DNA of 64,000 bases from Melioribacter roseus (GTDB taxonomy: Bacteria > Bacteroidota > Ignavibacteria > Ignavibacteriales > Melioribacteraceae), in NCBI GenBank assembly GCA_020722065.1, contig DYLK01000012.1, positions 1 through 64,000 on the forward strand. Direction: 5' to 3'. A model generated the notes under the pieces. The model worked only from the letters and a program-made list of their open reading frames with translations. It made no database searches and was not told where the DNA came from. Below are positions 43,560-53,475 of this stretch, one piece after another. The translations under genes were made by a program, and so were the position numbers. Position 1 is the first letter of the stretch. Each line of letters opens with the position of its first letter.

Positions 43560-45086
43560 TTAGTTGTTAATTTTATTAATGGTTATTAAATAATCGGCAT
43601 TTTCTGAGATTGGTTTTTCTAATTTATTTTTAACAAAAACAGAAATTATCCCAAAAACTGCTGAAGAAATAATGAATAAAAATGTTGCAAAATAAAGGTA
43701 ATTAATCTCAAAAAATACATTTAAAAAAGATGTATTATCGATATGCAAAAAGCCAAAATCATATAAAATTCTAAGCATTCCAAGTGCTTCTCCAACTAAT
43801 AGTGTTACTATTGTGGATGTTGAACTTGCTTTTTTCCAAAATAACCCTAAAAGAAATATTACAACTATTGGTGGACTTATATATGCTTGTAAACTTTGTA
43901 AATTGACATAAATACCATTATTTAATGAATTTAGTATTGGAATAAAAAGTATTGAAAAGAATACAATAAAAATGGTTGATAATCTTCCTATCAAAATTAA
44001 TCGTTCATCGCTTAAATTGTTGTCTTTCGATTTAAAGAAATCGTAAGCAATTAAAGTTGCTGTTGAATTAAATGCACTTGCTAATGAAGACATTATTGCA
44101 GCAAAAAATCCACTTATGACTAGCCCTTTTATTCCCATTGGTAAAATATTACTTTCAAAAATGAATGGATAAACAGAATTTCCATCTATATTTTTATTTA
44201 GACTTAGCACAAATAAACCAGGTATAATAAGAAAAATGAAAGGGAAAAATTTCAATCCAGCACTAAATAAAACTCCTTTTTTTCCATTTTGTTCATCTTT
44301 TGCCGCCAACACTCGTTGAACAATATATTGGTCTGCCCACCAATACCAAGCAGCTAAAATTGGAGCACCAAACAAAATTCCCAACCATGGAAAATCGGGA
44401 TCATTTAATGGCTTAAAAATTTCCCAATGTGTATTTGGAATTTTTTCAGACAAAACGCTAATTCCGCCAATTTCATAAATTCCAAAAGCAAAAACAAAAA
44501 TTCCACCAGCAATAATCACTATTGCTTGAAAAATCTGTGTAAGCATTACTGACCTTAAACCGCCTACAATCGTATAAAGTCCAGTAAAAAGAAGTAGAAT
44601 TATTATTGTTGTGCCAAAATTCCAACCTAAAATCTGATTTAGCAAAATTCCGCCAGCGAATAAAGTGATGGCAATTTTAGTAAAAATATATGTAAAAATT
44701 GACAATCCAGAAAATACTCTCTGTACTGTTATTCCAAATTTTTGGCCTATCAATTCTGGAATTGTAACTACTTGTGATTTAAAGAAAAGCGGTGTAAAAA
44801 TCCATGCTAAAACTAAAATAAAAATAATTGCAAGCCATTCAAAATGTCCCACAGCAATTCCTCTTTGAACACCAGCACCAGCCAAACCAACTAAATGTTC
44901 ACTTGAAATATTGGTTGCAAAGATTGAAAATCCAATTGCAATCCATCCCATATTTCTATTAGCAAGAAAATAATCTTCCGCCGTGTTTTTTTCTCGTTTG
45001 GAAAAAAATAAACCAATCAGCAAAACCACCGCAAAGTAGATGAAAACAATTAAATTATCTAATATTTCGAATGAATAAATAAACAT
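43560..45086 (-). CDS. Na+/solute symporter of the SSS family
   Basis: 508 residues, about 14 helices. ATNISSEHLVGLAGAGVQRG, GGLRSVMLTQIFQAIV, IVQRVLAAKDEQ and SSLASAFNSTATLIAYDFF parallel the symporter at the other end of the locus, which shares the same signature order, so the two are paralogues. As the first gene of the locus it probably follows the locus promoter in the 241-base gap upstream. A sugar substrate is inferred from neighbours. Confidence 0.88.
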   Translation of the reverse strand: MFIYSFEILDNLIVFIYFAVVLLIGLFFSKREKNTAEDYFLANRNMGWIAIGFSIFATNISSEHLVGLAGAGVQRGIAVGHFEWLAIIFILVLAWIFTPLFFKSQVVTIPELIGQKFGITVQRVFSGLSIFTYIFTKIAITLFAGGILLNQILGWNFGTTIIILLLFTGLYTIVGGLRSVMLTQIFQAIVIIAGGIFVFAFGIYEIGGISVLSEKIPNTHWEIFKPLNDPDFPWLGILFGAPILAAWYWWADQYIVQRVLAAKDEQNGKKGVLFSAGLKFFPFIFLIIPGLFVLSLNKNIDGNSVYPFIFESNILPMGIKGLVISGFFAAIMSSLASAFNSTATLIAYDFFKSKDNNLSDERLILIGRLSTIFIVFFSILFIPILNSLNNGIYVNLQSLQAYISPPIVVIFLLGLFWKKASSTSTIVTLLVGEALGMLRILYDFGFLHIDNTSFLNVFFEINYLYFATFLFIISSAVFGIISVFVKNKLEKPISENADYLITINKINN

Positions 45087-45190
45087 AGTGTTTATTTATT
45101 CAGAAATCATACCAGAAAATAATTTTCAAAATTGTTTGTATTTTACTCTAAAAATTCAATTTTATTGGGATTTATTATTAAACAGATATT

Positions 45191-45220
45191 ATTAAAATGA
45201 TAATCAGTTATTGTTTTAAT
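45191..45220. promoter_or_regulatory. Imperfect 30-bp palindrome upstream of the glucan locus
   Basis: ATTAAAA and ATAA on the left mirror TTAT and TTTTAAT on the right, with only the two TG pairs unpaired, around a TCAG centre. It lies 105-134 bases before the first symporter ATG, in the only long gap upstream of the locus. It could be an operator, but AT-rich DNA makes such symmetry cheap. Confidence 0.3.
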
Positions 45221-45249
45221 ATTTACTATTGCTTTGACTGGTTAAAAAA

Positions 45250-45273
45250 AAGGGATTTCGTAAGAAATCCCTT
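45250..45273 (-). terminator. Terminator of the flagellar operon
   Basis: AAGGGATTTC pairs perfectly with GAAATCCCTT over GTAA. The minus strand ends in TTTTTT. It lies 55 bases after flgE and closes the long flagellar transcript. Confidence 0.88.
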
Positions 45274-45327
45274 AAAGTATATGTTATTCAAATAATTAAA
45301 GAAAGCCCATTTCAATATTTATTTTAC

Positions 45328-46965
45328 TTATCTAACTAAATTTGTAACTTCTTGAAGTAATGAATCAGAAACAGTTACAACTCGAGCATTTGCTTGAAAT
45401 CCACGTTGTGCAACAATCATTTTTGTAAATTCTTCAGATAAATCTACATTTGATTGTTCCAAAGCACCAGATTGAATCGTTGTTCCTGTTGATTGCCCAG
45501 GCTCGCCTACAAGTGGTTCTCCAGCATTTGCAGAAATTGAGTACATATTATCACCCACACTTACAAGTCCGTTTGTGTTATTAAAGGTTGCAAGTAGGAT
45601 TTGTGCTAATTTTTGAGATTGTCCATTTGTAAAAACACCAACTATATTTCCATATTGATCAATGTTAATATTGGATAAATTTGCCGAAGCAGAACCATCT
45701 TGAGTTAATGCCGAAACTACTGAATCTGAAGAAGTTTGAGTAATTCCATCAAAACCTCCTATTTTCCCAAAATTGAGAACTACATCTTGTCCACTTGCAC
45801 CACCTGTTGGATTAAAATGCACAGTTGGTGTACTTGGTGAAATTGACAAAATAGAACCATCAGTATCAAATTGAATAGAGCCACTTGTATCTGTTAAAGT
45901 TCCACTTGAACTTGGCACTGATGCTTTCCAATACCAATTATTTGCACTTGTTTTAGTGAATTGAATTGTAAGAGAATGGCTCGTTCCCAATGAATCGTAA
46001 ATTGTAACAGTTCCTGAAATAATAGTTGGGTCACGATTTTCATCTACCGTTGAACTCAATGTATTTGAACTTGATGTTTGTGTAACTGAAGTCGGATCAA
46101 AATCAAAATTAATTCCTTCTGTAGATGAATTTATATTAATTGGCGCGGCTGCTGCTCCATTTATTGTACTTAAATTTCCAGAAGCATCAAAAACTGCTTC
46201 AACAGTCGTGGCTGCGACAACTGGATTTCCATCAGAATTGGCTAAATTATAAGTTAAATTGTAAGTATCTGCTGCAGTTTTTTCATAAGTTACTGTAAAA
46301 GTGTATTTCCTTCCCCAATTATCATAAACTGTGTTTGTATCTGTTACACTTTCACCAACTGCCATTGCTGAATTCAAGTTCCCATTTTCTATAAAGTCTT
46401 CACTTCTGGTTAATGTAGAAGCACTTTGCAAATTTCCACCCCAAGTTACTTCAGATGTTCCAACTGCAGGCAATTTCATTTGTGTGTCAATTTGAATGTC
46501 TTCTAAATTATTTCCAGGCGGTACAACGCCGTCTGCTGTAGCTACTTTTCCTTGAACTATCGCACCATTTTGTGGATTTACCAATTTCCCATCAGAATCA
46601 AATACAAATGCTCCAGCTCGTGAATAGAATTTTTCTCCGTTATTTTCTAATACAAACAAACCATCGCCTTCTAATGCTAAATCTGTTGTAATGCCTGTTC
46701 CTTCAAATGTCCCTTGTGACCAATTTCTATCAATTGAATTAATTTTCATTCCAAGACCAAGTTGAAATGTATTTGTTCCGCCTGAATTTGTTGTTGAATT
46801 GGAACCATAACGAAGAACTTGATTGAATGCATCTGCAAAAGTTACTCTTGATCCTTTGTAACCAATTGAGTTTACATTTGCAATATTATTACCAACTACG
46901 TCCATCATAGTTTGGTGATTTCGTAACCCAGATACGCCTGAGAATAATGAGTTTATTAGTGACAT
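45328..46965 (-). CDS. flgE: Flagellar hook protein FlgE
   Basis: Builds the hook outside the cell. N-terminal rod/hook signature MSLINSLFSGVSGLRNHQTMMDVVGNNIANVNSIGYK; DLALEGDGLFVLENNGEKFYSRAGAFVFDSDG is the FlgE/F/G core; the Ser/Thr/Asn-rich middle (about 160-440) is the variable outer domain; the C-terminus has LEQSNVDLSEEFTKMIVAQRGFQANARVV. At 545 residues it is longer than the enteric protein but within the range of large hooks. GGAG lies before the ATG. It is last in the operon. Confidence 0.96.
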   Translation of the reverse strand: MSLINSLFSGVSGLRNHQTMMDVVGNNIANVNSIGYKGSRVTFADAFNQVLRYGSNSTTNSGGTNTFQLGLGMKINSIDRNWSQGTFEGTGITTDLALEGDGLFVLENNGEKFYSRAGAFVFDSDGKLVNPQNGAIVQGKVATADGVVPPGNNLEDIQIDTQMKLPAVGTSEVTWGGNLQSASTLTRSEDFIENGNLNSAMAVGESVTDTNTVYDNWGRKYTFTVTYEKTAADTYNLTYNLANSDGNPVVAATTVEAVFDASGNLSTINGAAAAPININSSTEGINFDFDPTSVTQTSSSNTLSSTVDENRDPTIISGTVTIYDSLGTSHSLTIQFTKTSANNWYWKASVPSSSGTLTDTSGSIQFDTDGSILSISPSTPTVHFNPTGGASGQDVVLNFGKIGGFDGITQTSSDSVVSALTQDGSASANLSNINIDQYGNIVGVFTNGQSQKLAQILLATFNNTNGLVSVGDNMYSISANAGEPLVGEPGQSTGTTIQSGALEQSNVDLSEEFTKMIVAQRGFQANARVVTVSDSLLQEVTNLVR

Positions 46966-46989
46966 TTTAGTCTCCTTTTTTTTGATTTC

Positions 46990-47017
46990 GATTCAACCTC
47001 TGTCATTCGGTTGAATC
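46990..47017 (-). other. Hairpin in front of flgE
   Basis: GATTCAACC pairs with GGTTGAATC over ten bases, between the TIGR02530-type gene and flgE. The minus strand then reads GAAATCAAAAAAAAGGAG, so there is no terminator tail. It may protect the flgE part of the message, which must be made in large amounts. Confidence 0.5.
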
Positions 47018-47067
47018 TTTGGGCGTCCTCTGAAGGTCCAGCCCGTGATATTTAGTTAATTATTTTT

Positions 47068-47448
47068 CTATTGTGCAAATACTACACTGTCGATGTTTGT
47101 AAAAACATTTTCTTCTTCTGGTGAAATTGGCATTGCCGTTACCACCGTCCGATTTGGTACATTTATGATGAAGGCAGTGTTATTCATCATTACCAATGAA
47201 TCTTTCGAACCTTTTAATTCGGCTTTTTCTACAGCTTCTGCAAGTTTCGTAATTTCTGTTTCAGACAAGGAAATATCCCGCGTTTCTAATCGTTGTGCAG
47301 CATGTTTTGAGAATTTGAGTTTTTCAAGCTCCCGTTGGAAAATCGAACCGAATTGGGAATTTTGCTTAACACTTTGCTGCTGAGTGTTTTCCTGCTTCCG
47401 TTCTATTGGTATAAACGGGACTTGAACTCCGTTTATAAAGTTAGCCAC
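47068..47448 (-). CDS. Flagellar operon protein, TIGR02530 type
   Basis: 126 residues without a signal. [21 protein letters not shown] and NRTVVTAMP near the end match the small flagellar operon protein family found next to flgD/flgE in Firmicutes, spirochaetes and relatives. The family's biochemical role is not established; position suggests hook assembly. Its start overlaps flgD by 8 bases. Confidence 0.85.
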   Translation of the reverse strand: MANFINGVQVPFIPIERKQENTQQQSVKQNSQFGSIFQRELEKLKFSKHAAQRLETRDISLSETEITKLAEAVEKAELKGSKDSLVMMNNTAFIINVPNRTVVTAMPISPEEENVFTNIDSVVFAQ

Positions 47449-48199
47449 TTATTCCTCCGTTTAATATGTTTTGTAAATTAGTTAATTCTTTATTTAAGTA
47501 TTTATCTGTTTTGCCATCTTCAGAAGGTTGTAGAATTTCAAGAATATCAGCAAGCGCTACTTCAACTCCATTTACAGTCAGCACAGCACCATTTGCTCCG
47601 AATTTTATTGATTCTATTATGCCAACTTGATATGCTTCAACTGATAAATCATCTACACCATTCATCGCCTTTGCTTCAACTTTGAATGAATATTTTCCCA
47701 TTGCTAAATTATTTCCGTTGTCATCTGTAAAATCCCAAGTGAATTTGTGCGTCCCTTTTGTTTTTCCTAAATCATCAACAGTACGTACCAAATTTCCACT
47801 TTCATCGTATATTTTTATAGTAACATCCGAAGATTCTGCGGGCAAAGTATATCCAAGATTTACACTTTCTTGTCCGTTGTACGTTATATTTTCATTTCCA
47901 ACTTTAACTTCCATCCCAATTAAATTGGCGGACATTGTATTATTTACAGATTGTATTAACATATAGTTAGCATTTACACTTTGCTCAAGCATACCACTCA
48001 TATTAGTCAATTGTTCGAGAGAACTAAATTGAGCTAATTGTGCTGTAAAAGCCGAAGAATCCATTGGGTTCATTGGATCTTGATACTTCAACTGCTCAGT
48101 CATTAATCTTAAAAAATCTTCTTTTCCTAATTCAGATTTCCCAGGTTCTGGTTGATATGCATCTTTATATCCAATATAATTTGTTACATCGTAAACCAT
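47441..48199 (-). CDS. flgD: Hook-cap scaffold protein FlgD
   Basis: Cap needed for hook polymerisation. [41 protein letters not shown] is the family N-terminus; [13 protein letters not shown] with [20 protein letters not shown] is the FlgD Ig-like domain; a C-terminal extension (about 200-252) adds to the usual length. It lies between fliK and the TIGR02530-type gene. Confidence 0.95.
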   Translation of the reverse strand: MVYDVTNYIGYKDAYQPEPGKSELGKEDFLRLMTEQLKYQDPMNPMDSSAFTAQLAQFSSLEQLTNMSGMLEQSVNANYMLIQSVNNTMSANLIGMEVKVGNENITYNGQESVNLGYTLPAESSDVTIKIYDESGNLVRTVDDLGKTKGTHKFTWDFTDDNGNNLAMGKYSFKVEAKAMNGVDDLSVEAYQVGIIESIKFGANGAVLTVNGVEVALADILEILQPSEDGKTDKYLNKELTNLQNILNGGISG

Positions 48200-48206
48200 T
48201 TTTTTC

Positions 48207-50468
48207 TCACGCTAAATATTCATAAGTATTATAACCAAAAGAACGTTTCGATATGTTTTGATTTTCTGTTTCAATCACATCTTCTTTTATGTTATTGTAT
48301 TTTTTATTCTCTCTTTCAGCCATTTTTCCAAATTTTGAGTTTGTATTTTGGTTAAGAGTTATGTTTACTTGACCAAGATTTATGCCAGCTTTTGCCATTT
48401 GAAGTTGCAATTCTGGCAAATTACTCTCGAGCATTTGTTTTACTGAATCATTTTCAACTGCTACGCTTGCTTTTACAACATCATTCACAACTTCCATCGC
48501 AAGTTTTATTTTTCCAAGATTTTCTGGTTGCAATTGTAAAACAATACTACTTTTTTCCTTTGTTTGAATGAATTCAGCCACATTTTTCATAATATCAGCT
48601 TTTGGGATTTCTTTCAAAGACTCAATCAAATTTGTTTTAACCACAAATTCTTTCAAATTTGGATTATGCTGTAAACTTGAATTTGAAATTTCATCTACTG
48701 CTTGTTTAAATTCCGATTGATTTTTTACAACTGAAATTTCATTTTCAGATTTCCCAAATGATTGGCTTGTTGGTGGGTCTTGTTGATTTTGCTTAAATTG
48801 GCTATTTATAGACTTTTGCTCAAAATTAATCGGATTTATTTCTACTTTTTCTGAAGACACAACCTGATTTTCAGATTTCTTTACATCAGAATCAAATAGC
48901 AATTGCTTTTCAACTTTCGGCTGATTTTCAATTGATTTTGTTATTTCTTCATTCAAAACTTCCACTTTGCGAACAACATTTTTCACCAAATTTTCCAACA
49001 CATTTTTTTCTTGTTTTTCACTCAAATGAATTTCATTTTTCCCTTTTCCGTTAATTTCGAGTTTCGTTTCGTTTGATGAATTTTTCGCTAATTTTTCTGT
49101 CTGAACTACTTTTCCAAAAACACTTTGTTTTGTAGAATTTTCGCTTGTCTCCATTTTCTGATTTTCCACCAAAATTGGCTTTTTCGCAGAATTTTCGGCT
49201 TTCGCACTTTCATTTACTTTTGTTTGAATTGTTTTATTCAAATTATCAAGACTTGCTAAAATTGATTTAATCTCAACCGTAATTTTCCCATTTTCTGGAG
49301 CGATATTTGTTGAATTCTCAATATCTTGCAGCATTTTGGTAAATTTATCAATCGCATTCTGAACATCAGATTGTAAAATTTTTCCACTCTGGATTTGCGA
49401 TAAAACCGAACTAAGATTTTCCTTAATTTCTGAAATTCCAGTTTTCAACATTTCAGTTGTTTGGATATTTACGTTTTCAGAATTGCTAAAATCTTGGAAC
49501 TGATATTTATAATCATAATTTTTTACAATTTGTTGTGGTTCTAATCCATTTAATTGAATTTTACTTGGCTTTGTAAAACTGAAATCATCAACTTTTTTCT
49601 CAATTTGTGAAGTTTTAAGAATTAATGGCTTTTCAACTTGAGCTATTTCAGCCGAAAAAGTATTTGTAAAAGCATCAATCTTCTTCAAATCACCAGCAAT
49701 ATTTTGCAAATCAGAAATCGAATATTTTATCGCATAAGTAGCAATTTCCGAGTTTTGGGAATCGCCATTTTTCGCCAATTCCACATCAGAGTTAATTATT
49801 TTTTCAACGTTTTTCGTTAAATCGGGGAAAGTAGAGTTTACATTTGCTTCAATCAAAATTGTGTCTTCTGTATTCTTGGTTAATTCCGAATTACCAATCT
49901 CATTTTTAGTAATTTTTTCCGAGAAATTGTTTTTTGGTTTTGCTTGAAAAATTAGTGGCAAAATGCTTATCAAATTTACTTTTTCTCCGTTAACTTCAAC
50001 TTCTAAATCAATTTTTTCGCCTTTTTCAATTGCAGATTTAATTTGGTTTGCAATTTTGCTATTTGGCTTGATATCTAAAGTTCTAAGAATTTTTGGCAAA
50101 ATATCACTTAAATTTTGTTCATTTACTTTCAAAATAGTTTGATTCTGACTTTGATTAATATTTATATTTTCTGTCTTTTCTGGCAAAGAATCAGTTTGTA
50201 GATTCAACTTTAGATTTTGGAGCAATCCAAGCAAATTATCCATTTTTTTAACGGAAATATTAAGTAATTCATCAGTATTTGCTTTTAGATTTGAAATTGA
50301 TTTCGCACCCAAAACATTTGCTTGCGGAAAAACCTTTGCCATATCGTTTGTGTAAACACTTATAATATCAGAAAATAAATACATTCCACTTGAAATTTTC
50401 TGAGGTCGTGCAAAATTCACAAGCTCATTTCCATTTATGTTTTCGAAGTAAATTGAATTAAGTACCAT
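48207..50468 (-). CDS. fliK: Hook-length control protein FliK
   Basis: 753 residues, mostly low-complexity Lys/Asn/Ser/Glu-rich sequence (about 80-620) as expected for a molecular ruler. The conserved C-terminal domain has [17 protein letters not shown] and [26 protein letters not shown] (about 640-715). It stops hook growth by switching the export gate. Poor conservation of the middle is normal. It lies 2 bases after the MotE-like gene. Confidence 0.9.
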   Translation of the reverse strand: MVLNSIYFENINGNELVNFARPQKISSGMYLFSDIISVYTNDMAKVFPQANVLGAKSISNLKANTDELLNISVKKMDNLLGLLQNLKLNLQTDSLPEKTENININQSQNQTILKVNEQNLSDILPKILRTLDIKPNSKIANQIKSAIEKGEKIDLEVEVNGEKVNLISILPLIFQAKPKNNFSEKITKNEIGNSELTKNTEDTILIEANVNSTFPDLTKNVEKIINSDVELAKNGDSQNSEIATYAIKYSISDLQNIAGDLKKIDAFTNTFSAEIAQVEKPLILKTSQIEKKVDDFSFTKPSKIQLNGLEPQQIVKNYDYKYQFQDFSNSENVNIQTTEMLKTGISEIKENLSSVLSQIQSGKILQSDVQNAIDKFTKMLQDIENSTNIAPENGKITVEIKSILASLDNLNKTIQTKVNESAKAENSAKKPILVENQKMETSENSTKQSVFGKVVQTEKLAKNSSNETKLEINGKGKNEIHLSEKQEKNVLENLVKNVVRKVEVLNEEITKSIENQPKVEKQLLFDSDVKKSENQVVSSEKVEINPINFEQKSINSQFKQNQQDPPTSQSFGKSENEISVVKNQSEFKQAVDEISNSSLQHNPNLKEFVVKTNLIESLKEIPKADIMKNVAEFIQTKEKSSIVLQLQPENLGKIKLAMEVVNDVVKASVAVENDSVKQMLESNLPELQLQMAKAGINLGQVNITLNQNTNSKFGKMAERENKKYNNIKEDVIETENQNISKRSFGYNTYEYLA

Positions 50469-50470
50469 TA

Positions 50471-51076
50471 TTATCTCCCTGTTATTTTTTGAACAGCTTC
50501 AGGCTTCATATATCTCAATATTTCCGCTGCACGCTTACTTTTCATACCAAAAATTAAATCTTTTGCAACATTATCAGAATAATTTGAAATGATTTTTGCA
50601 GCTTCTTGTGGCGTCATACTATCTAAAAGTTTAGAATTTTTCTTTAACCATGTCTGATAATCTTCTTTTGATTCTTGCTTTTGATTTATTTGCTTTTTTA
50701 ATTCCTCGTTTTGTTTTTTCACTTTCGCAATTTCAATATCTTTCTTTTGAATTGAATCGATTGCTTTATCTAAACTTGCTAATAACGCTGGGTCTTTAAC
50801 TACTATTTGCTGAACTGTGTCAGTTTTCTTTTCAAAATACAATTTTTTCAATGTGTCCAAAAGCTCTTTCTTGAATTCATCACGCACAAATTTTTCTATT
50901 TTTGAATAATCTTTTGAAGCAAAGGTTACTTTATTTGTAACAACCTTTTTAACTTCCCGCGGACTAAAATCGAATGCAAAAATGTTTTTGTACTGATAGT
51001 TTAGTAAAATCAGAATCCCAGTTACTGCAATAAATGCAACTGCATAAACAATGGCTGCGAGAATTATATTTTTCAT
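50471..51076 (-). CDS. MotE-like flagellar membrane protein
   Basis: 201 residues: one N-terminal membrane helix (about 5-27), a coiled coil (about 55-145) and a C-terminal MgtE-N-like part (SMTPQEAAKIISNYSDNVAKDLIFGMKSKRAAEILRYMKPE). This is the plan of MotE, a periplasmic chaperone for the MotC stator partner in epsilonproteobacteria, and of similar proteins encoded beside fliJ elsewhere. Exact role here unknown. Its start overlaps fliJ's stop by 4 bases. Confidence 0.8.
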   Translation of the reverse strand: MKNIILAAIVYAVAFIAVTGILILLNYQYKNIFAFDFSPREVKKVVTNKVTFASKDYSKIEKFVRDEFKKELLDTLKKLYFEKKTDTVQQIVVKDPALLASLDKAIDSIQKKDIEIAKVKKQNEELKKQINQKQESKEDYQTWLKKNSKLLDSMTPQEAAKIISNYSDNVAKDLIFGMKSKRAAEILRYMKPEAVQKITGR

Positions 51077-51516
51077 TGTTCCATGTTCCTAATAAATCGT
51101 TTTGTTGCGATATCGTCTATTTCTATTTGTTCTTCTTTATTCTGCATTTTATTAAAATCCAATTCGTGATTTTCTTTTAATTTTTCAAATATTTTGACTT
51201 CTTTGCCTTTTTCAGCTAATTCTTTTTGTTTCTGAATTCTTACTTTTTTTAGATTTTCAAGTTCTTTTCGCATTTCGAGTTCTTTTTTTTGAGAAGCATC
51301 AATAAATCGCTCAAATTCTTTTATTTCGTAAACGACCATTTTCTTTTTTTCAGAAAATCTCTTTTCTTCTAATTTTCTATATGCAATAAACTGTTCAATT
51401 TCTTCAATTTTTTCGGTAATTGCTTTATCAACCACAGCCAATTCTTTTTGGGCTTTTTTTTCGATTATTTCTTTCACCGTTTTAATCGATTCATATTTAA
51501 AATTGAATTTTCCCAT
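51073..51516 (-). CDS. fliJ: Flagellar export chaperone FliJ
   Basis: 147 residues, nearly all charged helix (coiled coil from about 15 to 130), the form of FliJ, which links the FliI ATPase to the export gate. Sequence alone is weakly diagnostic. The place directly after fliI (2 bases) and before the MotE-like gene makes the call. Confidence 0.88.
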   Translation of the reverse strand: MGKFNFKYESIKTVKEIIEKKAQKELAVVDKAITEKIEEIEQFIAYRKLEEKRFSEKKKMVVYEIKEFERFIDASQKKELEMRKELENLKKVRIQKQKELAEKGKEVKIFEKLKENHELDFNKMQNKEEQIEIDDIATKRFIRNMEQ

Positions 51517-51518
51517 TT

Positions 51519-52850
51519 TTATAACATTGGCTCTTGAATTATTGAATTGAGTTTATCTACAGTTTCTTGAAATGTTGATTTTGCATTCATATCTTGTTTT
51601 AAGAATTTACGAAGTGTAGAAATCTGCAAAAGTGCGTGGTCAATTTGTGGATTACTTCCTTTTACGTAAGCACCAATATTTATTAAATCTTCGGCTTCAT
51701 TATAAGTTGTAAGTATTTCGTTAAATGCAATCGCTTTTCTGCGATGCTCGGGGCTTACAACTTGCGGCATTACTCTACTTATGGATTGCAAAGTGTCAAC
51801 TGCAGGAAATTGTCCACGATTTGCTAATTTTCTTGATAAGACAATATGCCCATCTAAAATTGAACGAACTGCATCTGCAATTGGCTCGGTCATATCATCT
51901 CCATCAACCAAAACAGTATAAAAGCCAGTTATACTTCCCAAATCTGAATTTCCGGCTCTTTCCAATAATTTTGGAAGAATCGCAAAAACAGAAGGAGTAT
52001 AACCTTTTGTTGTTGGAGGTTCGCCGGTTGTTAAACCAATTTCGCGTTGAGCCATTGCAAATCTTGTTACTGAATCCATCATAAGTACAACATTTTTTCC
52101 TTGATCTCGGAAATATTCAGCAATTGTTGTACCAATAAATGCAGCCTTGATTCTCATAAGTGCTGGTTTATCACTTGTGGCAACAACAACAACAGATCTT
52201 TTCAGACCTTCGGGACCCAAATCGCTTTCTATAAATTCCCGAACTTCTCTTCCTCTTTCGCCAACTAGCACAATAACCGAAATATCAGCTGAAGTATTTT
52301 TTGCAATCATTCCAAGCAAAACGCTTTTGCCAACTCCGCTACCAGCAAAAATTCCGACTCTTTGTCCACTACCAACTGTAAGCAAACCATCGATTGAGCG
52401 AATGCCTGTTTGTAAAGGTGCGTCAATTCTTCTTCTTTTTAATGGATTTGGGGGTTCTGCGTAAACTGTCTTAAAATGTTGAAAATCGATATCACCTTTT
52501 CCGTCTATCGGGTTTCCAAGCCCATCTAAAACTCTACCAAGCAAGGCTTCGCCAACGCCAACTTTAAAGCTTTTTCCGGTGGAAATAATTTCGCAACTTG
52601 GCGAAATGTTTTCAGTTGAACCTAATGCAATAAGCAATACTTTTCCATCTTTGAATCCTACAACTTCTGCTTGACTTACTTCTTTTCCATTATGATCAAC
52701 TATTTTGCAGATTTCTCCCAATGAAACTTGTGGACCAAGTGAAATAATTACAAGTCCAACAATGTCAGTAATTTTTCCGTTCATTCTAAATAATTCAACC
52801 GAATCAATTACTTTTGAAAATTCTGATATGTACAAATCAGCTATTGACAT
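51519..52850 (-). CDS. fliI: Flagellum-specific ATPase FliI
   Basis: Energises substrate delivery to the flagellar type III gate. Walker A GSGVGKSVLLG, Walker B VVLMMDSVTRFAMAQREIGL, the TKGYTPSVFAILPKLLERAG segment and PAVDTLQSISRVMP are family marks. The start at ATG 52850 keeps the usual N-terminus; a TTG 30 bases upstream is in frame but deeper in fliH. With this start the gene overlaps fliH by 14 bases, and AAGGAG abuts the ATG, so either start is not fully settled. Confidence 0.95.
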   Translation of the reverse strand: MSIADLYISEFSKVIDSVELFRMNGKITDIVGLVIISLGPQVSLGEICKIVDHNGKEVSQAEVVGFKDGKVLLIALGSTENISPSCEIISTGKSFKVGVGEALLGRVLDGLGNPIDGKGDIDFQHFKTVYAEPPNPLKRRRIDAPLQTGIRSIDGLLTVGSGQRVGIFAGSGVGKSVLLGMIAKNTSADISVIVLVGERGREVREFIESDLGPEGLKRSVVVVATSDKPALMRIKAAFIGTTIAEYFRDQGKNVVLMMDSVTRFAMAQREIGLTTGEPPTTKGYTPSVFAILPKLLERAGNSDLGSITGFYTVLVDGDDMTEPIADAVRSILDGHIVLSRKLANRGQFPAVDTLQSISRVMPQVVSPEHRRKAIAFNEILTTYNEAEDLINIGAYVKGSNPQIDHALLQISTLRKFLKQDMNAKSTFQETVDKLNSIIQEPML

Positions 52851-53475
52851 CTCCTTCTCGTACAATAAATTTTTGTTCAAGAATACGGTTAATTTCTTCT
52901 AATTGTTTGGATATTCTTCCATCAACATTTCCCAATTCAGTTTCAATATAGCAGCCACCTTGCTCTATTGAATTATCAGCTTCAAATTGGAATTTAGAGA
53001 ACTTATTTCCTTCTCCAATTTCTTCTCTTTTTAATTCAAGCAATGATTTGTCTTTTGGATTTAATCTTACAATAATTTTATTTGCCGAAATCACTTGTCG
53101 TAGTGATTCAGTCATAGAATGCTCAATCGTTGTCTCAATTTCAACTTCTCTTTTAATAATTTTTGAAGCAATTTTTGTTGATATTTCAATTACAATTTTA
53201 GCGAATGCTTGCTCAAATTCGATGTACTTATTTTCCATTTCGGATAATATTTGGAAAAACTCTTGATTTTTTTCGTACAAAATATTCTCATAGAAAGTTT
53301 CTTTTTCTTCAGAGCCTTGCTTAGATCCGTCTTCAAAACCTTTTTGATATGCCATTTGCAATTTTTGCTCAAGCGTATCTTCATCAAGTTTTTCAATAAT
53401 TGATTGATTCAACTGCTTATCTGAAACAATTTTTAACTTTTTGGATTTGATATTTAGTTTAAGCACATCAGACAT
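52837..53475 (-). CDS. fliH: Flagellar export regulator FliH
   Basis: 213-residue soluble inhibitor and membrane anchor of FliI. A helical Glu/Lys-rich middle (YQKGFEDGSKQGSEEKE) leads into the V-ATPase E-like C-terminal domain (KIASKIIKREVEI, IVRLNPKDKSLLE, GGCYIETELGNVDGRISKQLEEI). The start at ATG 53475 overlaps the end of fliG by 8 bases; a longer reading would run 80 bases into fliG. Confidence 0.92.
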   Translation of the reverse strand: MSDVLKLNIKSKKLKIVSDKQLNQSIIEKLDEDTLEQKLQMAYQKGFEDGSKQGSEEKETFYENILYEKNQEFFQILSEMENKYIEFEQAFAKIVIEISTKIASKIIKREVEIETTIEHSMTESLRQVISANKIIVRLNPKDKSLLELKREEIGEGNKFSKFQFEADNSIEQGGCYIETELGNVDGRISKQLEEINRILEQKFIVREGDVNS

